Positions 45,962 through 57,402 of a stretch of DNA of 64,000 bases are shown piece after piece. Under the pieces are notes generated by a model. The model did no database searches, was not told where the DNA came from, and saw only the letters and a list, made by a program, of their open reading frames with translations. The position numbers and the translations under genes were made by a program. Location: assembly GCA_020744425.1 (NCBI GenBank), contig JAGMUV010000022.1:1178001-1242000 (forward strand), written 5' to 3'. Origin of the DNA: Dactylonectria macrodidyma. Taxonomy: Eukaryota; Ascomycota; Sordariomycetes; Hypocreales; Nectriaceae. Each line of letters begins with the position of its first letter. Within the stretch, counting starts at the first letter, position 1.

Positions 45962-46730
45962 TTAGACACTAGCAACCTGCTAGTGTAAAGCCCCAACAGC
46001 TCTCGTTCCGAGAGATCCGCGAATTTCACGCTGAGGTCGGGCAACGGTCCTTTCTCGGTTCGTCGACTCACTATGGTGAAGGCGGGGCTATGGTTAGGGA
46101 ATGGACGTGTGTGTGCAAAAGTCCCGGGTCTGGTACAAGTGCATGAATCGATAGAGGACAATAAGAAAAACATAATATGGCTACGGCCAATATTTCTCGA
46201 CCTCTTGGACAGTCCCAAGGGGGCGAAATAGTGGGTCGGAATACATGACCTGACCTCGAATACCTTCACCCCTACCCCTCGTCCCGCTCGCCGATCACCC
46301 GCTTCCCCATGACCCCCTCCTGCCGTCGTATCCCACCGCAGTCTACTATCCGCAGCAAAGCAAAACGAGCCAAACACACACTAGCATGCTAGCTAGGGCT
46401 TGAGCCACCGGTGGCTTGCAAGACCTACCCGGACAACCTGAAGAGCTTTCCGAGCAGACAGTGAGGCGGGGAGAGCCTCTCAGCAAAGGGGGCCGAGTCC
46501 CCGAGAGGTTTGATGGGACTGGCCAGAGGAAGATCTAGACGGACAGAAGGCACACGCATAGAGAGAAGGTAGCTGAGATGGCTACATCAAAGACCGCGAT
46601 ATTCTACCTCCCATCGACTTATTCTCCTCATCCACTTAACAGCCTCAAGTAACCACTACAACCACCAAAGCCTCTCGTTTAAGCTTCCCACCCGCTTAAT
46701 TATATACTCTTCCTCTACCAGTAATAAACC
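45962..46730. other. intergenic
   Basis: No supported gene; upstream region of the small secreted peptide gene. Confidence 0.4.
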
Positions 46731-46877
46731 ATGATCATGAAGGTCTCCAGCACCGTCGTCGCCCTGGCCTCCGTCGCTGCCACCTCCTCCGGCAAACTCC
46801 CCAGGGGCTGCACCTCTGGTACCTACGCCTGCACCGGGGACGCCAAGGGCTGGATGGTTTGTAACACCTCCTGCTAG
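46731..46877 (+). CDS. small secreted Cys peptide, 48 aa, probably truncated
   Basis: MIMKVSSTVVALASVAATSS is a plausible signal peptide. The mature part GKLPRGCTSGTYACTGD followed by AKGWMVCNTSC resembles the CxxGTYxC...WxVCN motif of small fungal secreted proteins, which normally continue for 10-20 residues to a GxWxxxGxC end. Here a TAG follows at once, so the gene has probably lost its end or is read through an unrecognised intron. A TATATA at about 46702 lies close upstream. A (TCC)n microsatellite follows at 46889-46916. Confidence 0.55.
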   Translation: MIMKVSSTVVALASVAATSSGKLPRGCTSGTYACTGDAKGWMVCNTSC

Positions 46878-46888
46878 TTTGTTATAAG

Positions 46889-46916
46889 TTTCCTCCTCCT
46901 CCTCCTCCTCCTCCTC
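46889..46916. repeat. TCC microsatellite
   Basis: About nine uninterrupted TCC/CCT units. Confidence 0.9.
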
Positions 46917-47144
46917 TCTGTCATCTTTTCTCTCCTCCTTGATGAGGAGAATATTAAGAAATGAGACTAATACCTTTCCTAGTTCACCAGTGTCTGCCCA
47001 GGGAGGTTAGCGGGTAGAGTGGGGACCCACAACACCGTCACCCCACATCACCGTAACCACTAAATGCCTCACATCGCGATGATGCCTTCAACTTCACTCT
47101 GCGATTTCTCAACCAATATTGCATCAATTGACTAACTACAACTG

Positions 47145-48942
47145 CTACTCAATAAACATCTTCTCCTTTTCCATTTGTGCAATTTCCAGCGCCTCCTTGA
47201 AAAGATCGGGCCCGTGAACCTCTTCAAAGCGTGCCTGCGCCATCGCAGCTTCATAACGAGCTGCTGCAATCTCTGGGATGGTTGCGAAGCCTTCGTTAGG
47301 TTTATAATTAACGGCTCTTCGACCTGTGGCCTTATGCGAAGCATTATCTTTCTTGAGGAACTTAACCTTCTTTATTAGGGCTGTGATGAGGCCGTTCTTT
47401 CTTTTGAAGCCCCTCTCTATCTTCGAGATAATTGCTCGAAAGTCACGGTCAAGCTCATCTACATTACCATAGAGTAGATTTACTAGAGATGTTAAGTCCC
47501 TAGCACTCTTTGGAGTCGTGAAAATATCAGGATGTTCGAATTTCCTCTTCCGGGGCGTCTGGGGGGGGGGGGGGGGGTGCAATTACCGCCGGGGGCTGCT
47601 CAGGTTTAATGACTTGGCTTATGACTCTCTTAGCATTAGTAAGCCATATTCCAGTTGCTCTGAAGCCGGACTGTATGTTCCGGTCTATAAAAGCCTTCTC
47701 GCTAGCTACCTTATATGCGATAATAAAGCGTTGCTTTTGAATTGGCGCTGTGGTGTTGAAGGAAGCAAAGTCCCGCGTTTCTATATGAAAATATGACTTC
47801 AAGGGCGAGAAAAGACCAATATCTAGGGGCTGTGAGATATATGATGAGTGTGCTGGTAGGTAAATAAGCTAGACCCTCTTTAACTATGCCAAATACATGA
47901 TCTCTACAGTCATATGAGACTTGTGACCGTTGAGGATCAGGATCCGCCATAAGGATCGGTCCGGGGGTGTCACGGGCCAGATGAGATCAACTCAAGAGGT
48001 AATGCCACTGTATTGCGAGAATACTACGATGAAGAGGAAAGAGAGAAAGCGGGCAGGCGCGTGGACGCGTAGACGCGTTGATAGTCCCTGTAGCCTGCCC
48101 CGTGCGTCCTAGTTACGTATCGACCCCACCCTGGGTCCAGCACTCCAGACGCTCCCGTCACAGGGGGCTGAGTTTCTTCGAGGAAAACCTGAAGAAACCA
48201 CTTTTGGAAGACCTTAGTATTAGACTAGCTGGAAGGGGTGCATTTGTAAGCCTTTTTGGGGATATCCTCGTTAGGAAACCACTGTCCCTGCAAGTTGAAG
48301 CCTGTAAATACTACATAGGGGGTCAGTCTGTTGCCGCCGGTACCCACACACTTGATGATAGAGACCCAGGTATGAGAATCGCTAGCTAAGACTGACGAAT
48401 AGCTCGTAAGAGAGGTGCTGACCATTCGCCCGGCGTTCGTAGCACCTTCTGCGATGCTGTGCTCGTTAACGTTATAGATCCGGGCCCGGCCAACGCTCTT
48501 GGTCTTGATCATATAACCAACCCGGTCAATGTGGTCCTTCAGAGCATCTTTCGTAGTTTCCCGGGTTCTGACAGCTTTAATCTCTCTAGAGGGCTTCGTT
48601 TTTATAACCTCATGGCGTTCAATGAAGCGGGGGGCCTAGTTGTGGCCGATGGGCTCGTCATCGCCGGCACAGCTTATCATGAGTTGTGCAAAGGCACGGA
48701 TTTGGCCGTAGCTAGCGACCCGGCCGGCTGCCTCTTCTCGCAGGATCCATTTAACTAATTCAGCTTCTTGGTCCCTTGATAGTCTTTGGGCCGGTTCCTT
48801 AGCCTCATAAACATCTACAGAGCCAGCAATCCGACCCTATAGAGTCATATGGCGGAGACCGTGGTCTCTTACGGCATTTGCGACTGTGTAATGTTAGGCT
48901 TGCCGCATTGCCAATCTGAAGAGTTATTCACGATCCTCATCC
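47145..48942 (-). pseudogene. pogo-like transposase E, broken
   Basis: Minus-strand pieces in order: Tc5-type HTH relic (LSRDQEAELVKWILREEAAGRVAS), DDE_1 core start (RARIYNVNEHSIAEG), solo LTR, then LILNGHKSHMT and LPAHSSYISQPLDIGLF, and a basic C-terminus. Several stops occur. Between the two last frames lies a 17-base G run (47561-47577, poly-C/proline on the coding strand) that causes a shift: one frame reads PPPPPPDAPEEE, the other PPPPPQTPRKRKFEHPDIF. The normal D in the first catalytic motif appears as N (YNVNEHS), so the enzyme is dead in several ways. Confidence 0.8.
47968..48162. mobile_element. solo LTR, family 1 (copy 3, reversed)
   Basis: 195 bp, the reverse complement of the copies at 11978 and 40146, starting TGTCACGGG and ending CCCGTCACA, with a perfect GGGGG duplication (47963-47967 and 48163-48167). 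It sits in the catalytic region of transposase E. Confidence 0.85.
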
Positions 48943-49221
48943 ATCGTAGATGGTATGTCTAAAAAATTGGTCGATTTGGGCTTCAAATGGCTATGCAATA
49001 GCTGAGTTACAAGGGAGGGTTGTGATGCATGTAGGACGGAGCGGGGGGGACGGTGATGTGGGGTGACGGTGGTGTGAATCCCCACTCTATGCTGGGACCT
49101 TTGAAAAGCAAAATTGGGGAAGCAGACGAGAACAGAAAGAGTCCACCTTCCAAGCTTGGTAAAGATCAATCTGCAACACCAGTAAGTTAGCCCTGTGGCT
49201 TCCACATTCGAATAAGCGCTG

Positions 49222-49282
49222 GCTGGCGGGAGCACCCGGGATGAAGATATCAAAAAGCTCCTGCGATACGTCTCATATTTTG
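49222..49282 (+). mobile_element. Helitron Rep fragment, 61 bp
   Basis: 61 bp matching the Helitron coding strand near 62070-62130 with about three differences (translates AGGSTRDEDIKKLLRYVSYF). It lies between the right end of element E and the terminal repeats of the hAT relic. No other Helitron sequence is adjacent. Confidence 0.75.
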
Positions 49283-49284
49283 CA

Positions 49285-51187
49285 TACATGGCTATGTGAA
49301 TATTCACACTTATTTTCGTATATTCATATTACATTCAACTTATCTAGCAGAACACATATTCATATAACATATTCATGCATATTCATATAAGGGCTCACGT
49401 GATGCCAAGCTACTGCAGTGAAGTGAGAGGAATCGATTGATGTAGCTATATGGCCCGAAAAACTTCTCAATCGCTCTCGTTTGACCTGTACGCTACTAGA
49501 TATCACCCTCTATAGCCTCTGGATCACACGGGAGGCCTATCCCGCCCTCAGCTGAGGGTCTAATATGTCCCTCTCGCAGCCAGTTGCCGATACATTCAAT
49601 CTTCTTAATGCTCTTAATCAGTAATCGTAGCCTATTCCATCTAGCTGTGTGCCTAGCCTCCGAAAAGGTCCGCTCTGGCTCTGCTGATTCTGCTGGTATA
49701 GACAGGATATCGATAGCCATACGACTAAGCCGTGGGTACGCTGTACGAACGTCCTCACTACACCACCATTGAAGGGGCGTAGTACCCTCTGAAAGTGCAA
49801 TCGGAGCTTCTGAGATAAAGCTATCGAAATCACCCTTGCCCCGTGCTCTCGCCATCGTCTTATTTCGCGGCTCTAAGCGCATCTTTGAGAGCATCGTATC
49901 TTTCTTTCGCTTTAATAAAGCAGGCACAGCCAAGGATTGCTCTGAGAGCTGTATCTCGACATCGTGATTGTACTCTTCCTTCCAGAGACTACCGGCGGCG
50001 GCAAACGCGCCCTCGTGCCATTCCTCGGGCCAACATTCTTCGATATAGCTCTTGCGTTTAGAAGGATCGAGAAGGAGCGTGGCGGCATATACGGGGACAT
50101 CCTCGGTCATAGTGTAATACTTATCGAGTATAAACCAGCACATATCGATAGAGTGAATGATACGATCATCGCGATTGCTCGGTTGCGAGTAGTGGTCCTG
50201 ATTAGCTGATTAGCATACCGCATAAGCTATAGATGAAGTAGGAAGATGTAAAACTTAGCCGTATACCTTCCACTTTTCGCAGTGTCCTAGGGGAAGGTCT
50301 AGCAGCTCAAGTGACTGTGAGATTGATGACATAGCGCCTTCAACTTCTAACGTGGCCTCATAGAAAGGTTGAAGGAATTCTAGTGTTCTTTCTAGCATTT
50401 CCTAATCCCTACTGCTAAGAGTATTGCCTTCGAGATTACTATCATGTTCAGCAGTAAACTGGATGATCTGTGGCTTCTTCTTTAATGCAATAGTAATAAC
50501 TCTATGACATGAGGACCATCTCGTGATATTGTCGATACCTAGTTGCTTACTTACAGCATCGTACCACTGATCGTTGTGTAGAGCTGAGCTCTGTATATAG
50601 ACTGCAAAGTGCATGTAGTTTTGCTAGCGCTGGAATGCCTTGCCAGCCAGCGAAGCGCTCATCGCTATTGCTGGCTTGCTGATGCGTAGTTGCGGCTCGC
50701 TTGCCTCTCGCCTTTATAGATCTTCCAATGGGCTGCTCCTGCCGCTCTTCCTGCTGTTGTTCTTGCTGCGTGGTGGTGTCTGAATGTGCCGCAATCTCCG
50801 CCGGATCCAGCTCATGTAATTGCTGAGAGAACTCCTCTAGCATAATTGAACCGGGCTCATCAGCAGTACCTTTAAGTGCAGCTCTAAGAGCTGCTTTTAA
50901 GCGAGCAAGAAGGAATGCTTGTAAGGCGAGATTGATAATATGGCCGATGCAGCGGATTCTGCGGCGTTTATGAGGGTACTCAGTCTATACTGTAATTTAG
51001 TATAGGCTATAGCAGCATTAGCGGCTAAGGGTTAAACTTACACTTGATTCCGCTTTTAAAACCTTTAATAGCTCTTCTAAATAGGTGTCGTTTGATGTAG
51101 CATTATCGCCTATGTAATAGCTAAGGTTTTGAGCAGTAATATTGAACTTCTGTAGCGTACCGGCGATCAACTCAGCCTGCGTAGTAC
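49285..51187 (-). pseudogene. hAT element relic F
   Basis: Minus-strand hAT transposase without its N-terminus. Pieces: GDNATSNDTYLEELL (about 51100), HIINLALQAFLLAR (about 50930), WQGIPALAKLHAL, LGIDNITRWSSCHRVI, and a C-terminal exon at 49496-50143 with WWCSEDVRTAYPRLSRMAIDILSI then AESAEPERTFSEA. It is a distant relative of the intact copy at 24440. The 3' terminal region at 49294-49402 is full of ATATTCAT repeats, probable subterminal binding sites. The 5' side ends abruptly against a pogo fragment at about 51187. Confidence 0.78.
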
Positions 51188-51191
51188 TAGA

Positions 51192-51638
51192 ATGGCTGTA
51201 TTTGCACTCTGGCCAATCAACATCTCAAAGCCAATGGGTAGTAAATTTGTTATTAAAGACCCTGATGAGTCAATTACGGTCCAATCAGGAGCCCCTCTTT
51301 CTCTAAAAACGAATCAAAGGTCCGAAATCAGCCCTTTTACAACCCCTACTACTTCGAGAGACGTTGCCTTATTGGTTCATTCTCATAAGAAGGAAATCCT
51401 AGCTAGCCCAACCACAAGGCAGCTCTTTCGGACTATTAATCGGGGATTTGATAAGCTCCACGTACGAATGGCCCAATTAGAAGATCGAATTCTAGTCCAA
51501 GACCAAAATTCGGGCCAATCAAAGGCTAAGAAGAGAGGAAGGGTTTATAAAGACCCAAATGAGGAATTTTCTAACATCCAGAATGTAAAGAGAGCAAGAA
51601 GGCGAATAGAAACGCCTGAAATTGAAGATTCAGAATAG
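51192..51638 (+). pseudogene. pogo-like transposase C-terminal fragment
   Basis: 148-residue frame ending in a basic tail (KKRGRVYKDPNEEFSNIQNVKRAR) and starting in FALWPINISKPMGS, both typical of the region after the DDE core in fungal pogo/Fot-like transposases. The catalytic part is missing at the junction with the hAT relic. It differs from families B and E. Confidence 0.6.
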
Positions 51639-51969
51639 CATGTTTTTCCTTTGTTTTTATTGGTTAGTTTTTTGATATTTAGAAAATTTATTAGCTATTG
51701 TATTAAAAATCAGTTGAAATGGACTAATTAGGCCTCTTGGTTGTTCTTTTATATATAAGTGAAGTTGAATGGGGATTTTGGATGTTGTATAAGTGGGGCG
51801 GTCAGCTAAGCCCCTGATCCGTAAGTGGGTGGCCTGACTTATTTTCTATTTCCCAACCTGTATCGAGAAGATCAGAAGTGTAGTAAGATCAGAGATGAAG
51901 ACTTTCAGCTGTGGATAGACGGCATTCTCCGCCCCGCGATTTACGAATCGTATAGCACAGCGCTGACCT

Positions 51970-53503
51970 CAATTCAAGTATCAAGTCAAGTATATCAAGT
52001 AAGTCAAGTAAGTTGACCGCCCAATATATTTCAAGTAAGTAAGTCTATGATGCCCCAAACTTGATTTAGTTGAAATACTATATGTTATGGGTTTTCCTGT
52101 GCGACGGCCTAGGAGTGCCGAGGCCATTCAGAGCTCGTCGGCCCAAGGTGTAGGGTAATGAATAAACCAGATGGAATTCGACTTTTCTGATGATCCAGCG
52201 TGCCATTCGCAAACGAGAGCACATTGACCATTTCATCGCATATCTCTAAACGAAGGCAGCAGAGCCCCGATAACGTGTGCCTGTCCAAGATCAGCTTTCA
52301 CCACAGGGCTGGCTTCTGTTAGCGGAGATACAGAGTCTACTCAAACCACTCTACGAGATCACCATGAGGTGCCAGGGTTGGGCCGAAGAAGGCCGTTACG
52401 GCGCCTTGTGGGAAGTGATGATCGGGATGGAATATTTGCTCAACTTCTTCGAGGAGCAAAAACTGATATTCTCGCCACCTAATGGTACTGCTAATGGGCT
52501 AAGGAATGCCAGAGCCTCGGCAACCAAGAGTACGGCTTTCTAGTTCATATTCGCTCGTCTCATGCCTATTTTGCTAATAGCTTCTCAGGATGTAGTAATC
52601 CGCGAGTTGACCAGGGTCGTGGACGCGAGAAACACTTGCCACAGCACACTCGAGACGAATACACTGGTGCATTTTTGCAAACTGAGAATCTTAATGATGG
52701 CCACCGACGATGCATACAAATCTCTATCAATAACTGTTGGTCAAAGCTTGATGAGTATTACAGTCTACTTAGCCAATCGCCACTTTACCCGGCTGCCGTT
52801 ATTCTTCACCCACGCTGGAACGTGTCTTAGCTTGAGGCGAACACGACTAGCCACGAGCAACTAGTGTGGCTACGGGACGCTAAGAACAGTGTCCGGGAAT
52901 TCTTTGAAGAACAGTATCCACGTAAGGAGCAGTCCGAGACAGCGAGAACCGTGATAGGAAAAGCGATGCGGCAAGACGAGCCCAGTCAATTTGACCAGTG
53001 GATGCAGAGCTACGATTGGTACATGATGGAGGAAGAAGATGAGCTTGGAGTTTATATGAGGCAAGGGCCAGTCCGGCGAGAGAACTTGAACCACATTCTA
53101 TGGTGGAAGGATCACCAAGGAGAATATCCACGTCTGAGCAAGTTTGCCCTCGACATCCTGGCAATTCTTGCTATGTCTGTTGATCCTGAGCGGACGTTTA
53201 GTGTCACAAAGTTGACGGTAAGCTCGCAAAGGCACAGCTTAAGCCCCGAGATAATAGAGGAAATACAGTGCCTACGGAATTGGCTAGGCCATCAAGCGAT
53301 CACTGTGGGCGAGGTCGTCAGCTTTGGTGGGGACCTGATAGGTTGGGATGGAGGGGAGGCGTGAGAGTACCAATAGCTTCATCCTGGCCTCAGGTCAGCG
53401 CTCCCAATTCAAGTATATCAATTCAAATCAAGTTAAGTAAGTTCACGGACGATTTTATTTCAAGTAATCAAGTTACACCCCCGAACTTGACTTACTTGAA
53501 TTG
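51970..53503 (+). mobile_element. hAT relic G with CAAGTAAGT-rich ends
   Basis: Begins CAATTCAAGTA and ends in the inverted form ...TACTTGAATTG. About 100-bp blocks of CAAGT/CAAGTAAGT motifs lie at both ends (51970-52070 and 53404-53503). No matching 8-bp duplication was found, so the boundaries are tentative. Confidence 0.6.
52200..53364 (+). pseudogene. hAT transposase C-terminal half, decayed
   Basis: Three frames in order: LSPQGWLLLAEIQSLLKPLYEITM (about 52290), DEYYSLLSQSPLYPAAVILHPRW (about 52750) and a 166-aa block with LWWKDHQGEYPRLSKFALDIL then SVDPERTFSVTK (52864-53364), the hAT dimerisation region. The BED finger and first catalytic part are absent. Frames are separated by stops, one possibly a short intron. 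Confidence 0.75.
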
Positions 53504-54407
53504 AAGCCAGCAGCACTGCAGCAACATCAGCGGCGCTGCCCCGATCTGACCAACCACGAGCCCCTGCCTGTGGTCATCCATTGGCAAAGCGCGGAATGCC
53601 TCATCACTCACATGTCAGTTGGCAGACGCCGAACTATGGCGGGATGGCGGAACCGATGGTGGTCTCCGCGGTGCACCATTGTTCGACCAAGTGTCTAGAT
53701 ACCTGCTAAAGTCGTCAACATCACCCCGCTGCCGAATCTTCAGTCTGCTGAAGTATTGGGGCCAGTTGATTCATGTTTTCCGAGGCGGCAGCGCGTGGCG
53801 TGTCTGTGCGCCGGAGCATTACTCGATTTCAAGTTGATCCCCATAACAAAAGCAATTTTTAGTCCTATCCTAGATAGATGCTTGTCGATCATGATGTGTG
53901 TGTCAGTTGCCGTATTTCCCTATTGGACTCATGGTCGTTTCGTCGGAGACTCGTCCGGCATCCGTGCACCCAGAACCCTTGATAAAAGTGAGTGTCATGA
54001 TACGAGGATACGCCACATTGAGACAGGGGTCCAGCAACTCCAGCAACCCCTGCGCTACAGCCACTGACTCGGTGGAGGAAGGAAGTTGCCGACTGAGACC
54101 AAGTGCGGGAGCGCTTTTGATTTGCCGCACTTACCTTAATCAGGTCTGGGTACGCCAGCAGGGTTGGGAAAGCCTTGCCCAGGGCAATGTACAGGGCCGT
54201 ATCAACACCTTGGGCTCGCACATTGCTTGCGGGTGGCTCCAACCCAAACCTCTGTCAGTTGCAGAATATTGAGTTGCCAACTCCGAAAGCTAGCTGACGC
54301 CACCGAGTGCAGCCCCGCGCAGGCCAGATAACGCAAAAAATGATATGTGATAACGGAGAAACATGCCCATTTATGGCTCAGATGAACATGATTCAGCCCG
54401 AAGGGCG
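53504..54407. other. intergenic
   Basis: No supported gene. Confidence 0.4.
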
Positions 54408-54560
54408 TGCCTTTCGGTACGAAAGGTCTTCTTAAGCTCTGGGATTTGCCTTTCGGTACGAAAGGTCTTCTTAAGCTCTGGGATTTCCAACCCCAAAATT
54501 TGGTCCCCCCCCCCCCAAAATGCCTTTCGGTACGAAAGGTCTTCTTAAGCTCTGGGATTT
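54408..54560. repeat. three copies of a 39-bp unit with a 17-bp palindrome
   Basis: Units start at 54408, 54447 and 54521. Each opens with the near-palindrome CCTTTCGGTACGAAAGG followed by TCTTCTTAAGCTCTGGGATTT. The first two are tandem; the third is separated by a stretch with long C runs and AAAATTTGG, which recurs after unit three. Confidence 0.9.
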
Positions 54561-54602
54561 TCACCCCCAAAATTTGGCCCCCCCCCCCGGAAAATTACCC
54601 GA

Positions 54603-55075
54603 TTAAGCCATGCGCAACTGCGCCTCCTAATTGGTCCTAATCCTCCCATTCTCATTTGGCACATGTGCTCCTAATCCTCCCACTCTCATTTGCCACATGT
54701 GGATGAACTTCGAATTCACCCTCCCCCCGAGATCAAGTGTAAAGAAGTCTTCATTGGCTGGGTTTTTTCTGTTAAGAATCACGTGGGTTTTACGTGAGCT
54801 TTTAATTTATAATAATGTTGGCGCTCTTGTCATTTGCATTTTGTGAGATGCCTGCTCCTGCTTAAGTTATTACATTATATCGGATTTATAATATGATATA
54901 TATATATAGAAAATACAGGATTGATTTTTCTCGACATTTCATTATGATCTCCTTTATCCCTTTTGGAATACCTGGTAGCCACTTGACGGAGATTTGGGTC
55001 TTTGGTGGATATTTGGTGCTGCGAACCCCGCTTCAGACGTCATCATCGTCATCGAACGCGAACCGGACGTTTTGG
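54603..55075 (+). repeat. direct repeat, copy 1 (upstream region of copia-like gene)
   Basis: Matches 57403-57752 in order with indels (shared: CCTCCTAATTGGTCCTAATC, GGAATACCTGGTAGCCACTTG, CCCCGCTTCAGACGTCATCATC). Covers upstream sequence, a (TA)n stretch and the first codons of the copia-like gene. Confidence 0.85.
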
Positions 55076-56240
55076 GCACCCGTTGGAGTAGTGGCCAAGC
55101 GGAAGTCGAAGTGCAGCTTTAGTTGACGTCTAATCGATTTTTAGTGCCGCCAAGGGTCGGTCGTGGTTTGGCGCCGACTACACACCTCTCAACTCCACGG
55201 TCGGCCACTTGATGGGGGGGATTCAAACGCCGGTTGTGGGGATTGGCACGGTCGGACTTCCGGTCAAACGAAGTCCGAGGGCGACTGGTCCGCGATCCCG
55301 TGGCATCCTATGACCCTGCGCAACGTCCTTCACATCCCCACAGGCATCTGTAATGTCATTGGAAGTCCGATTCTAGACAAATACGATATCCATACGGGAT
55401 CTAGTGTGCAAAACACAAAAGGCACCATCATCGATAAACAGGGTAGGACCGTTGCCTACTTTGACCCCCACGGCAAATTCTTCCAGGTGAGGTTCAGCGG
55501 TCCACCGGTTGGGCCTCGGGTTGGCCCTATGCCCTTTGATCCGTCGGCAATGTACTGGATGAACGTGCGATGGGCCGACAGTGAGCGGGAGAAATGGGAG
55601 GCATCGCGTGCCGGCCAAGACCTGCAGCCGGCGGAGGTAGGCCCACTTTCTGTTGAAATGAGAAGATTCAAGCTGCTTAATTCATCCTGAATGTACAGTA
55701 GGGGAACCACTGTTTATGTACAGGTATGATCTCTTGTAGAATGTTCCTCCTTCTTCCACACCTTGCCACCGACTTGGTCGCCTCACACTTGTGATTTCCA
55801 ACACTTTCGACCGAGGAAATGCAGTGGCTCAAGAAACACTGGGGCAGTGAATTCAGGTTTCTAGCGAGCGACGGTCTCAACATCAACAAGGAAGAGGATC
55901 GCGAAGAGGGTCGTAGTATCCTCCGGGCCATCCTGGCCGGCAGTGAGGACAGCGACGACAGCGACGACAGCGATATCGGTCGGGACTACCCTAACGATGA
56001 CCGCCCAGAGGGGCAGCTAGCTGACTAGTATTTTGACGCCGGCGAACTCAAGTTCATCAAGAAGCATTAAGGTGACTCGCTAACATTCATGTCCAGCTTT
56101 GGGCTGAAATTCTACAAGACCGAAGACTGCGAAGAGGCCAAGTCTATTGTTAGTAGCATGATGCATCCCGATAACGACGACTACGCATCCGATTAGGGAG
56201 TGAAGGAAGAGTTCCAGCAAGAAGCCGGTCGGCTTAACAA
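55050..56240 (+). pseudogene. copia Pol-type (TNT1-94-like) protein, decayed
   Basis: In order: an ANRTFWAPV segment; SWFGADYTPLNSTVGHLMGG; TPVVGIGTVGLPVK; a frameshift near 55310; then LRNVLHIPTGICNVIGSPIL, DKQGRTVAYFDPHG and FSGPPVGPRVGP, the beta-barrel segment of fungal copia-like polyproteins. After a gap the C-terminal part (WLKKHWGSEFRFLASDGLNI..., ELKFIKKH, FMSSFGLKFYKTED) continues with several stops. Fungal genomes carry stand-alone genes of this type, so it may have been a domesticated gene rather than part of a complete retroelement. No reverse transcriptase is present. Confidence 0.65.
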
Positions 56241-57402
56241 GTTGGTACATGTCAGACTGTCGGCAATAGGGGAGGGCTAAGGGGGAACCCCAGGTCCAGC
56301 AGAGGCTAGAGCAACTGAGCGAAGAGACGACCCGGGGCTGCCGGGCAGATAAGTCGTGGGACTGGCTAGGAAGAATATTAAGAGCGTGGATATGCATTTT
56401 AACTGTGACGTAGGTGGCAGGGCACCATTAATCATCCCCCCTTTCCCCTTTTCCTCCTCCTATTCTTAGCTGAACCTAAATAAAGTAAAGAGTAAGATGC
56501 TTCTTGCTTTCCCCATGTGCTGACGTTTTGGCCAATCCTTTGTACTCATGGAAAAAGCAAATCTGTTCACCGTTAATTGATCAATTCAATTGTGCGAGTA
56601 TCCACATCGGCAGGGACAGTTGCTCTTGGCTGAAAATGTTGGATGGAGATCGGCGATGCCAAATCCTCTCTGAGCAACGAAATACAATATCTTTACCGAG
56701 TGGTATCAATCTTCGCATTGTATATACGATATCATTTAATCTATCATAAATCTCAGATGTGTCTCTTCTTTGTTCTGTACATTTTGCCTGCCAACCTTGC
56801 AGGCTTATCTTACAATTGCTCTCTCTCTCTCTCTCACACACAGAGTAGTAATCTTAACTGCTCTCCCATTTTTTATTGAAATATTTGCTAGTTCAATATA
56901 TCCAAGTCTTCATCAACTTCTACCTCAACTTCTACCTCAACTTCAGCTTCTTATAACTACTCAAATTGACAATTTTCCCTCTTTGGTATTGTGATCTCTG
57001 CTAGTCTAAGTCCCCTGATCCCTGTCTCAATTATTCACCCTCACCCTATTGGCTAGGTCTCTTAGTTCCGCATTAAGCTCTTCAAATCGTGCCATTCAAA
57101 ATGGTGCCTGCTCCTCAAAGCCTGCTGCGTACGTCTTAGTCTTATTGGCTACGCAAAATAAAGGTAACACACACACGCGCCCTATTGGCCAAGTCTCTTC
57201 ATCCACCCACCCAGAGCCGACCACTTAAAACCGCGCCCTCTTCTCAACACGTGCAGCAACCCACTAGTAAAACAGCCATACAGGCTCTTGTTGCAAGCTT
57301 CGTACCGAAAGGCTACTCAGCGCAAGGGAGCCGCCAACTTGCCCATCACGCCCAGCTTCCAACTTCCAACGTCCCCCGGCGGACGTGCGCCTTCCCCTGT
57401 TA
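56241..57402. other. no gene recognised
   Basis: AT-rich with CT and CA simple repeats at about 56818-56845 and short imperfect repeats at 56910-56945. No supported gene. Confidence 0.4.

Larger units (their letters stand above)
47017..49087 (-). mobile_element. pogo-like element E (second family)
   Basis: About 38-bp terminal inverted repeats starting GAGTGGGGA and containing CACCGTCACCCCACATCACC, three mismatches between ends, each next to TA (47015-47016 and 49088-49089). The element is 2071 bp, or 1871 bp without the nested solo LTR and its duplication. Confidence 0.85.
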
